This document shows positions 1 through 8,015 of a stretch of 37,260 nucleotides of DNA, piece by piece. Source of the DNA: Chitinophagales bacterium (GTDB lineage Bacteria > Bacteroidota > Bacteroidia > Chitinophagales > JANQFB01); the NCBI GenBank assembly GCA_028278085.1, contig JANQFB010000274.1, positions 1 through 37,260 of the forward strand, read 5' to 3'. The translations under genes and the position numbers were made by a program. Position 1 is the stretch's first letter; every line of letters begins with the position of its first letter. Under the pieces are notes generated by a model, which searched no databases, was not told the DNA's origin, and was given only the letters and a program-made list of their open reading frames with translations.

Positions 1-1812
1 TCCAATATCGGCGGAACTGGATTTAACTGGACGCCTACCAACGGTCTGACCTGCGCCTCATGCCCGGTTACCTTTGCTACCGCCGGCAATACGGAAACCT
101 ATACCGTAACCGGATCTACCGGAACCTGTAATGCCCAGGATACCGTTAGGGTAACCGTCAATCCTTTACCGGCAGTCGATGCGGGAGCAGATACCACCAT
201 TTGTTTGGGCGAAAATACACCCCTGAATGCCTCCGGCGACGGTGTTTCTTATATGTGGACGCCATCCCAGGGATTAAGCGATACAACCATCCCCAACCCA
301 ACGGCCTCCCCCATCTTCACCACGACCTATTATGTGACCGCTTTTTCGGATTCGGGCTGCACAAATCTCGATAGTGTGAAAGTCAACGTAGTGGATTTCA
401 GGGTGGTGATCACCGCCGACAAAGACACCACTTGCTCCGGCAACCCGGTTCAGCTAACGGCGAATACCTGTTTCCTGGCCGACGACTTCGATCCGGGTAT
501 AGATGCCATGATGTGGTTGAATATTTCCAACGGAACAGCTTCCGCCGACTGTGGATCCATGAGCGGGAATGCCCTGCATTTCGACGATACCGGAATACGG
601 GAAGCGGTTACCAATACCATGGATGTCAGCGGTGGCGGCACCGTTGAATTTGCCATGGTTTATGGCACCGGCATTGCGCCCTGCGAAACGCTCGACCCCG
701 GTGAAGAGGTTGTCCTGGAATATTCCCTTGACGGCGGCCAAAACTGGATCACGATCAACACCTATGCCGTGGCCGGTTTCGCCCAATTCACGATCGTTAA
801 TGAAACCATCCCGGCAGGCGCACAAAGTTCCTCCACACAATTCCGGTGGGCGCAACCTTCGCACTCCGGCGGTAATTCAGACAACTGGGCCATCGATAAT
901 GTGGAGATCATTTGCAGCAGCAGCGGCGGCAATCTTACCTACAACTGGTCGCCGGGTACATTGTTGAACGATTCGACCATCGAGGATCCGGTGGCTTTGG
1001 TTAGCGAAGCGACCACTTTCACCGTTGTTGTTTCGGATGGCAATTGCACCAACTCCGATCAGCATACCATCGAGGTTGAGAATTTTTCCATCAATGTCAA
1101 TCCGGCAGAGACTTCCGTTTGCCTGGGTGAAAGCGTGACTTTGACGGTCATAGCCACACCATTCGATACAGCTACTACCTATCTTTGGTTGCCGGCTACC
1201 AGTCTCGACGACCCATTCAGCGTAGATCCGGAAGCCAGCCCGACCAAAACCACAACCTACGAGGTAACGGCTACAAGCCGGAGCGGTTGTGTGAAAAAAG
1301 ATACCGTATTGGTGACCGTCGACTCCATCCCTGTGGCGGATTTTATCTATAATACCAATGGCTCATCGACCATATTCTTCCAGGATAGCAGCGCGCACGC
1401 TACTTCCTGGCATTGGGATTTTGGAGATGGCAGCGACGACCAAACCGAAGATCCTCAACATACCTACACCGCTAATGGCACCTACACGGTTGTGCTGACC
1501 GTATCCAACGATTGCGGTACCGACGACACGGAGCAATCGATCAACGTGACCGGTACAGGCCTTGATGATCCGGGGTTGGCGGCAGGATTTTCTATCTATC
1601 CCAACCCGGCCGACAATCAGCTCATGGTATCGCTTGGGGAAAGTGCCGTGCTTAGGGTGTTCAATATTAACGGAGCCGAGCAAAGGCTTTATGCGTTAAA
1701 CAAAGGCCAAACGGCCATCGACCTGGAAACCCTGCCAACGGGGGTATATTACGTGAAAGTCGATTGGGGAAACGAAACGATCGTACGGAAACTGGTTATT
1801 ATGCACCGGTAG
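1..1812 (+). CDS. T9SS-exported multidomain adhesin-like protein (5' truncated by window)
   Basis: The frame is open from base 1, so the start lies upstream; 603 residues are visible. They form a string of Ig/PKD-like modules with a recurring pattern of a Cys-Gly sequence, a W-P core and a T-T-Y-V-T strand. A true PKD motif (WDFGDGS) sits near residues 473-478. Residues about 158-300 differ: they resemble a Reelin subrepeat (DDFDPGID, YSLDGGQNW, RWAQPSHSGG, WAIDNVEI) and interrupt the third module between LTANTC and YNWSPG. The last ~75 residues (YPNPADNQ...LPTGVYYVKV...) form a type A T9SS sorting domain, so the protein is exported through the outer membrane and probably surface-attached or released. 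The ligand is unknown. Adhesion is inferred from architecture only. It converges on the membrane-protein gene that ends at 1847. Confidence 0.85.
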   Translation, partial: SNIGGTGFNWTPTNGLTCASCPVTFATAGNTETYTVTGSTGTCNAQDTVRVTVNPLPAVDAGADTTICLGENTPLNASGDGVSYMWTPSQGLSDTTIPNPTASPIFTTTYYVTAFSDSGCTNLDSVKVNVVDFRVVITADKDTTCSGNPVQLTANTCFLADDFDPGIDAMMWLNISNGTASADCGSMSGNALHFDDTGIREAVTNTMDVSGGGTVEFAMVYGTGIAPCETLDPGEEVVLEYSLDGGQNWITINTYAVAGFAQFTIVNETIPAGAQSSSTQFRWAQPSHSGGNSDNWAIDNVEIICSSSGGNLTYNWSPGTLLNDSTIEDPVALVSEATTFTVVVSDGNCTNSDQHTIEVENFSINVNPAETSVCLGESVTLTVIATPFDTATTYLWLPATSLDDPFSVDPEASPTKTTTYEVTATSRSGCVKKDTVLVTVDSIPVADFIYNTNGSSTIFFQDSSAHATSWHWDFGDGSDDQTEDPQHTYTANGTYTVVLTVSNDCGTDDTEQSINVTGTGLDDPGLAAGFSIYPNPADNQLMVSLGESAVLRVFNINGAEQRLYALNKGQTAIDLETLPTGVYYVKVDWGNETIVRKLVIMHR

Positions 1813-1846
1813 CGTGTGTTCAAATGACACCACCCATCCCCAAAGG

Positions 1847-2608
1847 CTAATCTTCGGCATCTGCGGGAGTGGGCTGATCGTCCGGATCTTTGGTTTTTTT
1901 CTTGTACCGGACGCCGATCTTAACTTTCATGAACTCCATGGCCGAACGTTCAGGTTCGAAGGGATTGGCTTTAAACCGCTTTTTATATTGATTCACCCAG
2001 ACCACGATCACCGGGGTAAAAACAACGGTAGGCCATAGCCATCGGATGATCAGGGGTAAAAAATCGATATTGACCACGGAAAATGCGGTCAGCGTGGCGA
2101 TATAAGCAGCTATCATGTTTTGCATATGGGTATAAAGCCATTGATTTTTACCCTTGGGATAGCGGACAAAGCTGACCAGGTCAGACAGCGCCACGAAGCA
2201 ACCGATCAGGCCGAAAATGATCAGTACGGGGCTCAGATCTTGTGATATGTTGATCACACCCACAGCGATCATGATCACACAAATGATACACGTTAATCCT
2301 AATACCAGCCAATCCAGCCAGTTGGCGGTTTGCCCCTTTTGCGGGCGCTTACGATACAATACCCGGTAGCCGGAAAAGGCCAGGTAAAAGCTGAAAATAG
2401 AGATCATGAAAAGGAAATAATTAGTTCCTGCGAGGGCCATCACTAATGCCGATCCTGTGGTCAGCACCATCGACCAGAAGAATAATTTACCAAATCTGCG
2501 GTGAGCGTTTCTGCCTTTGCGGGTAGCCATAGCCGCTGGTGCGGCCAGAAATGCTATTCCTCCGGATATAATATGTACCCATCGGAACGCGGTCAAAAGA
2601 AATTCCAT
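1847..2608 (-). CDS. multi-pass membrane protein, DUF2306-like
   Basis: The 253-residue protein has about six or seven hydrophobic segments and a charged, cytoplasm-like C-terminal tail ending in a DD-rich stretch. The first helix (WVHIISGGIAFLAAPAAM) followed by a basic AHRRFGKLFFW segment resembles predicted membrane proteins of the DUF2306 type, whose function is unknown. That assignment is by eye and moderate. No catalytic motif is visible. The gene lies 172 bp downstream of the aquaporin gene on the same strand, with no obvious promoter in the gap, so read-through is possible. It converges with the exported-protein gene ending at 1812, leaving 34 bp between the stops. Confidence 0.65.
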   Translation of the reverse strand: MEFLLTAFRWVHIISGGIAFLAAPAAMATRKGRNAHRRFGKLFFWSMVLTTGSALVMALAGTNYFLFMISIFSFYLAFSGYRVLYRKRPQKGQTANWLDWLVLGLTCIICVIMIAVGVINISQDLSPVLIIFGLIGCFVALSDLVSFVRYPKGKNQWLYTHMQNMIAAYIATLTAFSVVNIDFLPLIIRWLWPTVVFTPVIVVWVNQYKKRFKANPFEPERSAMEFMKVKIGVRYKKKTKDPDDQPTPADAED

Positions 2609-2780
2609 TGTAATTAAGCTAGCGGTTTAAATTACCGGCGACCTGGTGGAACATAGCCCCAAGGAATGATCGATGCCCGAAAACCTGTAAGACGCCCGGC
2701 ATAAAAAAACACAATCTAATACTTTTTTCCTAAGAATGTTTAACGTTCTCCCACCGGTGATCATTATGCGCTTATCCGTT

Positions 2781-3407
2781 TTATTCACGGGGAAATATCC
2801 ACCGATAGCTGAGCACCGCCAAATAGCCTCCGGCAACAGGTCCGATGATATAATACCAGCAATGCAGCAAGGAAACATGCTCCAGTTCCAATAGCAAAGG
2901 GCCCAGGCCTACAGCCGGATTAAAGGCCCCGCCGGAAACAGATCCTCCCAAAAAGATCCCCAGGCCAATACTGGATCCAATAGCCAAACCGTAGTATCGA
3001 TTACCACGGGTTTTAGGAGAGGTGGCCACCAACTGGATCACCCATACCAATAAGCCGGTGAAGGCCATTTCTACCCCCAGGACCCCAAATACATTAGAGG
3101 CCGGATCAGGCTGCAGATGAAAGGAATCGCCGGTGAGCTTTAACAAGGCATTTCCTGCAACAGCTCCGGCCAATTGACACATCATATAAACAACCGCGGT
3201 TTCCCGGTCGATCTTCCGACGCCATAACATCGCCAGGGTAACGGCAGGATTATAATGAGCGCCTGATAAGCCGTAACCTGCGTATACCAAAACCGACAAG
3301 CCCAGCCCAATGGAAAGAAAGGCGAGATCAGGCCGCACTGCAAGGCTGTAGCCGATCAATATCACCAGGAAAAGTGTCCCTGAAAATTCCGTGATGTACT
3401 TTTTCAT
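2781..3407 (-). CDS. MIP-family channel (aquaporin-like) with atypical selectivity filter
   Basis: The 208-residue integral membrane channel has six hydrophobic segments and both family half-helices: SGAHYNPAVT (N53-P54-A55) and SGGAFNPAVGLG (N163-P164-A165). Aquaporins pass water or small neutral solutes across the inner membrane. The residue after the second NPA is V166, where nearly all family members have the selectivity-filter Arg. Counting back from the NPA motifs against E. coli AqpZ, the other filter positions are I33, I151 and G160 instead of Phe, His and Thr. Water selectivity is therefore doubtful. I chose the start at 3407 because MKKYITEFSG is the usual aquaporin N-terminus and a GGGGAA-like ribosome site precedes it. 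A longer frame up to 3521 would run into the divergent peroxiredoxin gene. Confidence 0.85.
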   Translation of the reverse strand: MKKYITEFSGTLFLVILIGYSLAVRPDLAFLSIGLGLSVLVYAGYGLSGAHYNPAVTLAMLWRRKIDRETAVVYMMCQLAGAVAGNALLKLTGDSFHLQPDPASNVFGVLGVEMAFTGLLVWVIQLVATSPKTRGNRYYGLAIGSSIGLGIFLGGSVSGGAFNPAVGLGPLLLELEHVSLLHCWYYIIGPVAGGYLAVLSYRWIFPRE

Positions 3408-3446
3408 GTTTCCCCAGATCCTGGCAGCAATTTCTTTAAAAACCTT

Positions 3447-3454
3447 TAACTTTG
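3447..3454 (+). promoter_or_regulatory. -7 element upstream of peroxiredoxin gene
   Basis: TAACTTTG matches the Bacteroidota -7 consensus TAnnTTTG exactly and lies 40 bp before the peroxiredoxin start. I found no clear TTTG -33 partner at the usual spacing, so this is a partial match. It lies in the divergent gap between the aquaporin and peroxiredoxin genes. Confidence 0.45.
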
Positions 3455-3493
3455 CCTTTCTTTCTGGTAAAATAAAACTTAAATCGTATAAAA

Positions 3494-4126
3494 ATGTCAG
3501 TACTAGTAGGCAAAAAAGCACCGTCGTTCCAGGCTAAGGCTGTGGTTAACGGCAACACCATTGTAAGTGATTTTAACTTGGATCAGTTTTTAGGCAATAA
3601 ATATGTGATCCTCTTCTTTTATCCCAAGGATTTCACTTTTGTATGTCCGACAGAATTGCATGCTTTCCAGGATAAGCTGGAGGAGTTTGAGAAGCGTAAT
3701 GTAGCCGTGGTTGCCTGTTCCACCGATACGGAACAATCCCATTGGGGATGGTTGGAAATGTCGAAGGAAAAAGGCGGTATTAAAGGCATCACCTATCCGA
3801 TCGTTGCCGATACCAACAAAACCATTTCCGCAAATTATGATGTGCTGGCGGGTGAATATGATTATAATGATGAGGGAGAGCTCATTGCCACCGGAGAACT
3901 GATCGCTTACCGGGGATTATTCCTGATCGATAAGAATGGCATTGTTCAGCATCAATTAGTCAATAACCTGCCTTTGGGAAGAAATATCGATGAGGCTTTG
4001 AGAATGGTCGATGCGCTTCAGTTCAATGAAGAAAACGGCGAAGTTTGTCCGGCGAACTGGAATGCCGGTAAAGATGCCCTCAAGGCTTCTCATGAAGGTG
4101 TTGCGGAATACCTGGCTGTTCACTGA
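3494..4126 (+). CDS. typical 2-Cys peroxiredoxin (AhpC/Prx1 type)
   Basis: This cytoplasmic thiol peroxidase reduces H2O2, alkyl hydroperoxides and peroxynitrite. The 210-residue protein has the peroxidatic site P44-x3-T48-x2-C51 within DFTFVCPTEL. The resolving cysteine is C185 in GEVCPANW. The conserved Arg is in AYRGLFLID. Relative to classical Prx1 there is an acidic insertion (EYDYNDEGEL, about residues 121-130) before that Arg, which I believe recurs in other Bacteroidota peroxiredoxins. The C-terminus ends in YLAVH and lacks the YF motif of over-oxidation-sensitive eukaryotic Prx, suggesting a robust enzyme. The electron donor is not encoded nearby. It is transcribed divergently from the aquaporin gene, which is interesting if that channel passes peroxide, but co-function is only inferred. 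Confidence 0.95.
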   Translation: MSVLVGKKAPSFQAKAVVNGNTIVSDFNLDQFLGNKYVILFFYPKDFTFVCPTELHAFQDKLEEFEKRNVAVVACSTDTEQSHWGWLEMSKEKGGIKGITYPIVADTNKTISANYDVLAGEYDYNDEGELIATGELIAYRGLFLIDKNGIVQHQLVNNLPLGRNIDEALRMVDALQFNEENGEVCPANWNAGKDALKASHEGVAEYLAVH

Positions 4127-4238
4127 TAGGCCTTAGCCACGCCATAATTGTTTTATATATTGGGTTTGGGAGGAATTGTGCCCGAACTCCTGGTATTTCT
4201 GTGAACTCATCTCCCGGGAAAACCCATGGGATTAATGC

Positions 4239-4697
4239 ATGGCTGATCAGTTTAACATCAGGGTGTATGGTCTGTTGATCAACGAAAAAACAGAAATACT
4301 GGTTACCGATGAGATCAGGGGCCAGACCCGGATGACAAAATTCCCCGGAGGTGGTTTGGAATTCGGTGAAAGCCTGGTGGCCTGTCTCAAAAGAGAATGG
4401 CAAGAGGAATGCGGATTCGACATCCGGATAAGATCCCATTTTTATACCACCGATTTCCTGCAGCTATCTGCTTTCAACGCCCGTCAACAGGTCATCAGCA
4501 TTTATTACCTGGTAGAGCCGGAATCCGCTTATCAGCTAACCGTTAAAAACCAACCCTTCGACTTCGACCAGGCGGTCGAGGGTGCACAGATCTTCCGCTG
4601 GGAAAAAATAATTGACCTGGAAGCAGCAAACTTTACTTTCCCTATTGACCAAAAGGTTGTAAATTTATTAAGAACTTTCCCCGGTCTAACATGCTAG
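4239..4697 (+). CDS. Nudix hydrolase
   Basis: The 152-residue single-domain protein has a complete Nudix box, G-x5-E-x7-REWQEECGF (about residues 37-60). This binds the divalent metals needed to cleave a nucleoside diphosphate linked to a variable group. The N-terminal strand (IRVYGLLINEKTEILVTDE) and GLEFGE loop are standard. Substrate cannot be told from sequence, since specificity loops vary widely. The ATG at 4239 gives MADQFNIRVYG, and an ATG four bases earlier is out of frame and closes quickly. The gene stands 112 bp after the peroxiredoxin stop on the same strand and may be read from the same promoter. Confidence 0.9.
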   Translation: MADQFNIRVYGLLINEKTEILVTDEIRGQTRMTKFPGGGLEFGESLVACLKREWQEECGFDIRIRSHFYTTDFLQLSAFNARQQVISIYYLVEPESAYQLTVKNQPFDFDQAVEGAQIFRWEKIIDLEAANFTFPIDQKVVNLLRTFPGLTC

Positions 4698-4700
4698 CAT

Positions 4701-4722
4701 GCGGAAGTTATGCTACTTCCGC
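4701..4722. terminator. 8-bp perfect hairpin between Nudix and unknown gene
   Basis: GCGGAAGT (4701-4708) and ACTTCCGC (4715-4722) are perfect inverted arms with a 6-nt loop, starting 4 bp after the Nudix stop. No T-run follows, so it could be a weak terminator or an mRNA-stabilising stem. Confidence 0.35.
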
Positions 4723-4760
4723 TACCTGGCTATTAACGAGTATCGCTAAAGCTATTACCT

Positions 4761-5579
4761 ATGGACAAGGACTTTGAATCCGAAGATGATGCGGGATTTG
4801 ACCTCGAACTGAGGAAGCTGAAATTACAGGCCGAATACGGTATCAATATTATGGCAGCAGACGATCTGCCGGCCCACCTCGAGCATCAATGTCTCGACCG
4901 GCTGGAATCCATCCGGAAAAAACAATTGAGCAGCCGGAAAGTGACCATTCGCGAATACCTGGGTTTTCCGGAGATCACCCCATTGGTATTGTTGGACGAG
5001 GGAACGGTGGCCGATACGCTGAAACAACTGCTGACACAATTAAACGAGAACGGCATATATGTAAATGCCATGTTCGAGCAGGATGCCGAGTCGTTTTACC
5101 GTTTTGTGAGTGAAGAACTGATGGAAAAAGAAGTCTTCGACATTAAGTTGCCGGGCATGAAATACTGTTTCACTTATGAAACCTACCATCCCACCGATAA
5201 ATCCTCGATCATTTCCGTTGTCGATGACTTCTTCCACGGACTTTTCGATCATCGCGGGCTGAAAGGAACCTCAAAATTGATGGCCGCAGAATGGCTTTCC
5301 GAAAACGGTGAATATCTCACCAGGCGTGAGGTCTTTCATCGCTTAAAAAAACAATGTTCCCGCTATAAAGACCTGAAGATCGACAAATGGGAATTGAGTG
5401 AATTCGAGTTAAATGAACCGATGCAGACCGCGGAAGTCCGGATCAAAACCCGGTACGAGCTAACCACCCGGGCAGATAACGAAACCTTGTCCTTCTCCGG
5501 TGTCCTTCGTTTCGACCTCGAAAAATCGGAGGATAAATGGTTAATCACCAGTGCCTCGATCCCGGGGATGATGGTTTGA
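4761..5579 (+). CDS. hypothetical protein, possible NTF2-like C-terminal domain
   Basis: I do not recognise this 272-residue protein. It has no signal peptide or membrane helix. The N-terminal half is acidic and probably helical, including LECLD-like and LKQLLTQLNENG segments. The C-terminal half from about residue 150 has a helix-rich start (SVVDDFFHGLFDH, LMAAEWLSENGEY) followed by alternating strands ending LRFDLEKSEDKWLITSASIPG. That layout is reminiscent of NTF2/SnoaL-like folds, which is my inference and not a motif match. It is a real gene by codon use and by its clean placement between a Nudix gene on the same strand and a convergent gene 5 bp beyond its stop. Confidence 0.7.
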   Translation: MDKDFESEDDAGFDLELRKLKLQAEYGINIMAADDLPAHLEHQCLDRLESIRKKQLSSRKVTIREYLGFPEITPLVLLDEGTVADTLKQLLTQLNENGIYVNAMFEQDAESFYRFVSEELMEKEVFDIKLPGMKYCFTYETYHPTDKSSIISVVDDFFHGLFDHRGLKGTSKLMAAEWLSENGEYLTRREVFHRLKKQCSRYKDLKIDKWELSEFELNEPMQTAEVRIKTRYELTTRADNETLSFSGVLRFDLEKSEDKWLITSASIPGMMV

Positions 5580-5584
5580 TCCCT

Positions 5585-8005
5585 TTATCCATCCGGCAAA
5601 TGCTTCCGGATATCCTCAATATAAGCCTCCTTCACCGGTAATCCCATGTTTTTGGCCATCATGGCATCTTTGTAGGCCGCCTCATAATCACCCAGTTCTT
5701 TATACGCGATCGAGCGGTTATTAAATGCTTCCGGCGTACCGAACCGCAACTCGATGGTTTTGGTATAGTATTCGATGGCTTTTTTATACTGCGCCTGGTT
5801 CGACATCACCACTCCCATATTATAATAGGCCCGGGCATCCTTGGGATTGATCTCCAGCACCGATTGATAATCGGCAAGCGCTTTTTCATATGCTCCCATG
5901 GCCAGGTATACATTGCCCCGGTTCTGTAAGGTATTGAGATCCTGCCCCTTTAAAGCCAGGTTCAGGTTAAAATCCTCGATCGCCTGCTCATTGAGACCTT
6001 GCTTACCCAGGGCAATGCCCCGGTTGTAATAGGCAATGGCGCATCTGTCGCAGATCTTAACGGCCTTATTCAGATCTTCGACGGCCGAATCCAGGACGTT
6101 CAGGTTGATAAAAGCATTCCCTCGATTATTCAACACTTCAAAGGAATTCGGGTCCAGGCGCAGCGCCTCCGTATAATCATAGATCGCCATCCGGCTCCTG
6201 CCCTGCTCCTTATGGATATTTCCCCGGTTGTTCCAGGTATCAAAATTCTGTTGATTAATGGATAAGGCCTTATCGAAATCCTTCAGCGCAAGATCGTAAA
6301 AGCCCTGGGATCTGTAGGTTTGACCACGATTGTTAAAAACATCGAAGTCGTTGGAATCGATGGCCAGCGCGCGGTTAAAATCAGCGGTAGCCTTCTCTTT
6401 CTCTCCCATTTGGTAGTACAGCAAACCTCTTTCGGCGAGCGCTTTTACCTGGTCGGTCCGGATGGAAAGCACCTTTGCCAGATCTTCGAGCGCATCTTCA
6501 TGCTGCCCCGCCTTACGGTACAAGCCGGAACGTTTGAGCAAGGGCCCGGGATCCGCCGGATCGGCGGCAATAGCCTTTTTATAATGGGTAAGCGCTTTTA
6601 CGAAATCATTCTGCCGTTGATAAATATCGCCGAGCAGGGTAAAGGCCTCAGCTTTGCCGGTATCAATGGCTACCGACCGCTCCAGGCTTTCGATCGCTTC
6701 ATCCGTCAATCCCTGCCGGTTGTAGATCGTACCTAAATGCAAATGGGCCAGCGCAGAATTCGGATTGGATATCAACACATCCGACCATAAAGTCTCCCCA
6801 TCCTTCCAGGCTTTGCCGCGTTGGTTCGATAGCAGGGTAAGCGCAATAATAAACATGCTGATGAATGCCAGTACCAGGGCGTGGAATTTTTCAAATCGCT
6901 TGGAAAAAAGTTGTACCACAACTACGGCCAAAAAGAACATGATACCCCAATAGGCCAAATAAACCGTATGATCAGCTATAAAAACGCCGAATTTAGGACT
7001 CAGGTAAGGAAAAGGTACCAAAAAGAACAGGTTGACCAAAAAGAAGATCAAGCCGAAAAAAATAAGTTTATGTTTCTTTAGGGTGTATAAGGTGATAGCA
7101 ATGTAGATCAAAGCAAAAACCGGGCTGAGGTAAATGATCGTGGAAAATCCGTCGGGACGGTTAACGGGCAAAGGGTAATCGGCCGAAAAGTTTACCGGTG
7201 CGATCAAATGAAAAAAGTACAGGAAAAACCCATGCGTACGGGTAAAGACGCCTTCCGAAAAATTAAGCTTTACTGCATCCGACCATTGGTCGATATGGAG
7301 ATGCAGGGCCAGCACCCCAAAAACCAGGGCAAGCCCCAGGTAGGGTATTTTTTCCAGCCATACGGCTGTGGAAAATCTCCGCTGCCGGATCACATCCAGG
7401 AGCAGGAGCATGATAGGCAGGGTGATGGCGATCCATGACGACAATAAAGCGGCCCCAAACAGCCCTACCGCTTTTCCATGAGCCCAGGGTGACTTTCCTT
7501 CCAGGCTAAGATAGGCCGATAAGCAGCCGAAATAGCATAGGGCGCTCCATTGATAAGATTGCATGATCGGCCAGGCAACCGTTTCGATCTGCATTGGGTG
7601 AATGGCATACAGCATGGCTGTCAACCCGGCCATGAGATCATGTTCGCTCAATTTCCGTGTGAATTGAAATACCGATACCACGACGGCCAGGTGCAGGAGC
7701 AGGCTGATCACGTGGTAGCCCATGGCTTGCTGGCCGAAAAAGTTCTGTTGGATCTTGAAAAAGAAGTTGGTCAGGGGCATATACTCCCCGAACTGGATCA
7801 GGCTCAGGAAACCCACCAAGTCGAACCAGCGGAGCGATTCGAGGGACGGATTGGCTAAGAAATACCGTTCTTCGTAATATTCGGCGAAACCGTTGAAAAG
7901 AATGGGGTAACAGGCGATAATGGCCAATACCAGGGCAGGCAAACAGGCCCAGATTCCGGTGATCCCAATCCTGGAACTTTCCGGATGTTGCATTTTGTCG
8001 GTCAT
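5585..8005 (-). CDS. TMTC-like polytopic membrane protein with eleven TPR repeats
   Basis: This is an 806-residue protein. Residues 1-400 contain about ten membrane helices with hallmarks of the bacterial TMTC / GT-C mannosyltransferase-like family: an early loop AEYYEERYFLANPSL, a membrane-proximal GYHVISLLLHL, LYAIHPMQIETVAWPIMQ and ITLPIMLLLLDV. Residues ~425-800 form eleven consecutive 34-residue TPR units, many beginning with NNRGN. The acidic pair expected at the GT-C active site (usually Asp-Asp before an NP) appears as E45-E46. Family members are thought to glycosylate exported proteins using lipid-linked sugars, but bacterial representatives are poorly characterised. Activity here is inferred. 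It starts 10 bp after the stop of the upstream binding-protein gene, so the two are probably one operon. Confidence 0.85.
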   Translation of the reverse strand: MTDKMQHPESSRIGITGIWACLPALVLAIIACYPILFNGFAEYYEERYFLANPSLESLRWFDLVGFLSLIQFGEYMPLTNFFFKIQQNFFGQQAMGYHVISLLLHLAVVVSVFQFTRKLSEHDLMAGLTAMLYAIHPMQIETVAWPIMQSYQWSALCYFGCLSAYLSLEGKSPWAHGKAVGLFGAALLSSWIAITLPIMLLLLDVIRQRRFSTAVWLEKIPYLGLALVFGVLALHLHIDQWSDAVKLNFSEGVFTRTHGFFLYFFHLIAPVNFSADYPLPVNRPDGFSTIIYLSPVFALIYIAITLYTLKKHKLIFFGLIFFLVNLFFLVPFPYLSPKFGVFIADHTVYLAYWGIMFFLAVVVVQLFSKRFEKFHALVLAFISMFIIALTLLSNQRGKAWKDGETLWSDVLISNPNSALAHLHLGTIYNRQGLTDEAIESLERSVAIDTGKAEAFTLLGDIYQRQNDFVKALTHYKKAIAADPADPGPLLKRSGLYRKAGQHEDALEDLAKVLSIRTDQVKALAERGLLYYQMGEKEKATADFNRALAIDSNDFDVFNNRGQTYRSQGFYDLALKDFDKALSINQQNFDTWNNRGNIHKEQGRSRMAIYDYTEALRLDPNSFEVLNNRGNAFINLNVLDSAVEDLNKAVKICDRCAIAYYNRGIALGKQGLNEQAIEDFNLNLALKGQDLNTLQNRGNVYLAMGAYEKALADYQSVLEINPKDARAYYNMGVVMSNQAQYKKAIEYYTKTIELRFGTPEAFNNRSIAYKELGDYEAAYKDAMMAKNMGLPVKEAYIEDIRKHLPDG

Positions 8006-8015
8006 AGTTCAATAG

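Noticed and set aside
2627-2878. Minus-strand frame between the aquaporin and DUF2306-like genes
   Set aside because: It overlaps the aquaporin 3' end in another frame and has Cys/Ser/Arg-rich composition typical of a shadow frame.
3408-3521. Longer N-terminus for the aquaporin
   Set aside because: The extension would overlap the divergent peroxiredoxin gene and its promoter region. The start at 3407 has a better ribosome site and fits the family.
5600-6780. Tandem DNA repeat or CRISPR-like array
   Set aside because: The ~102-bp periodicity is the coding of consecutive 34-residue TPR units (NNRGN) and not a DNA-level array.
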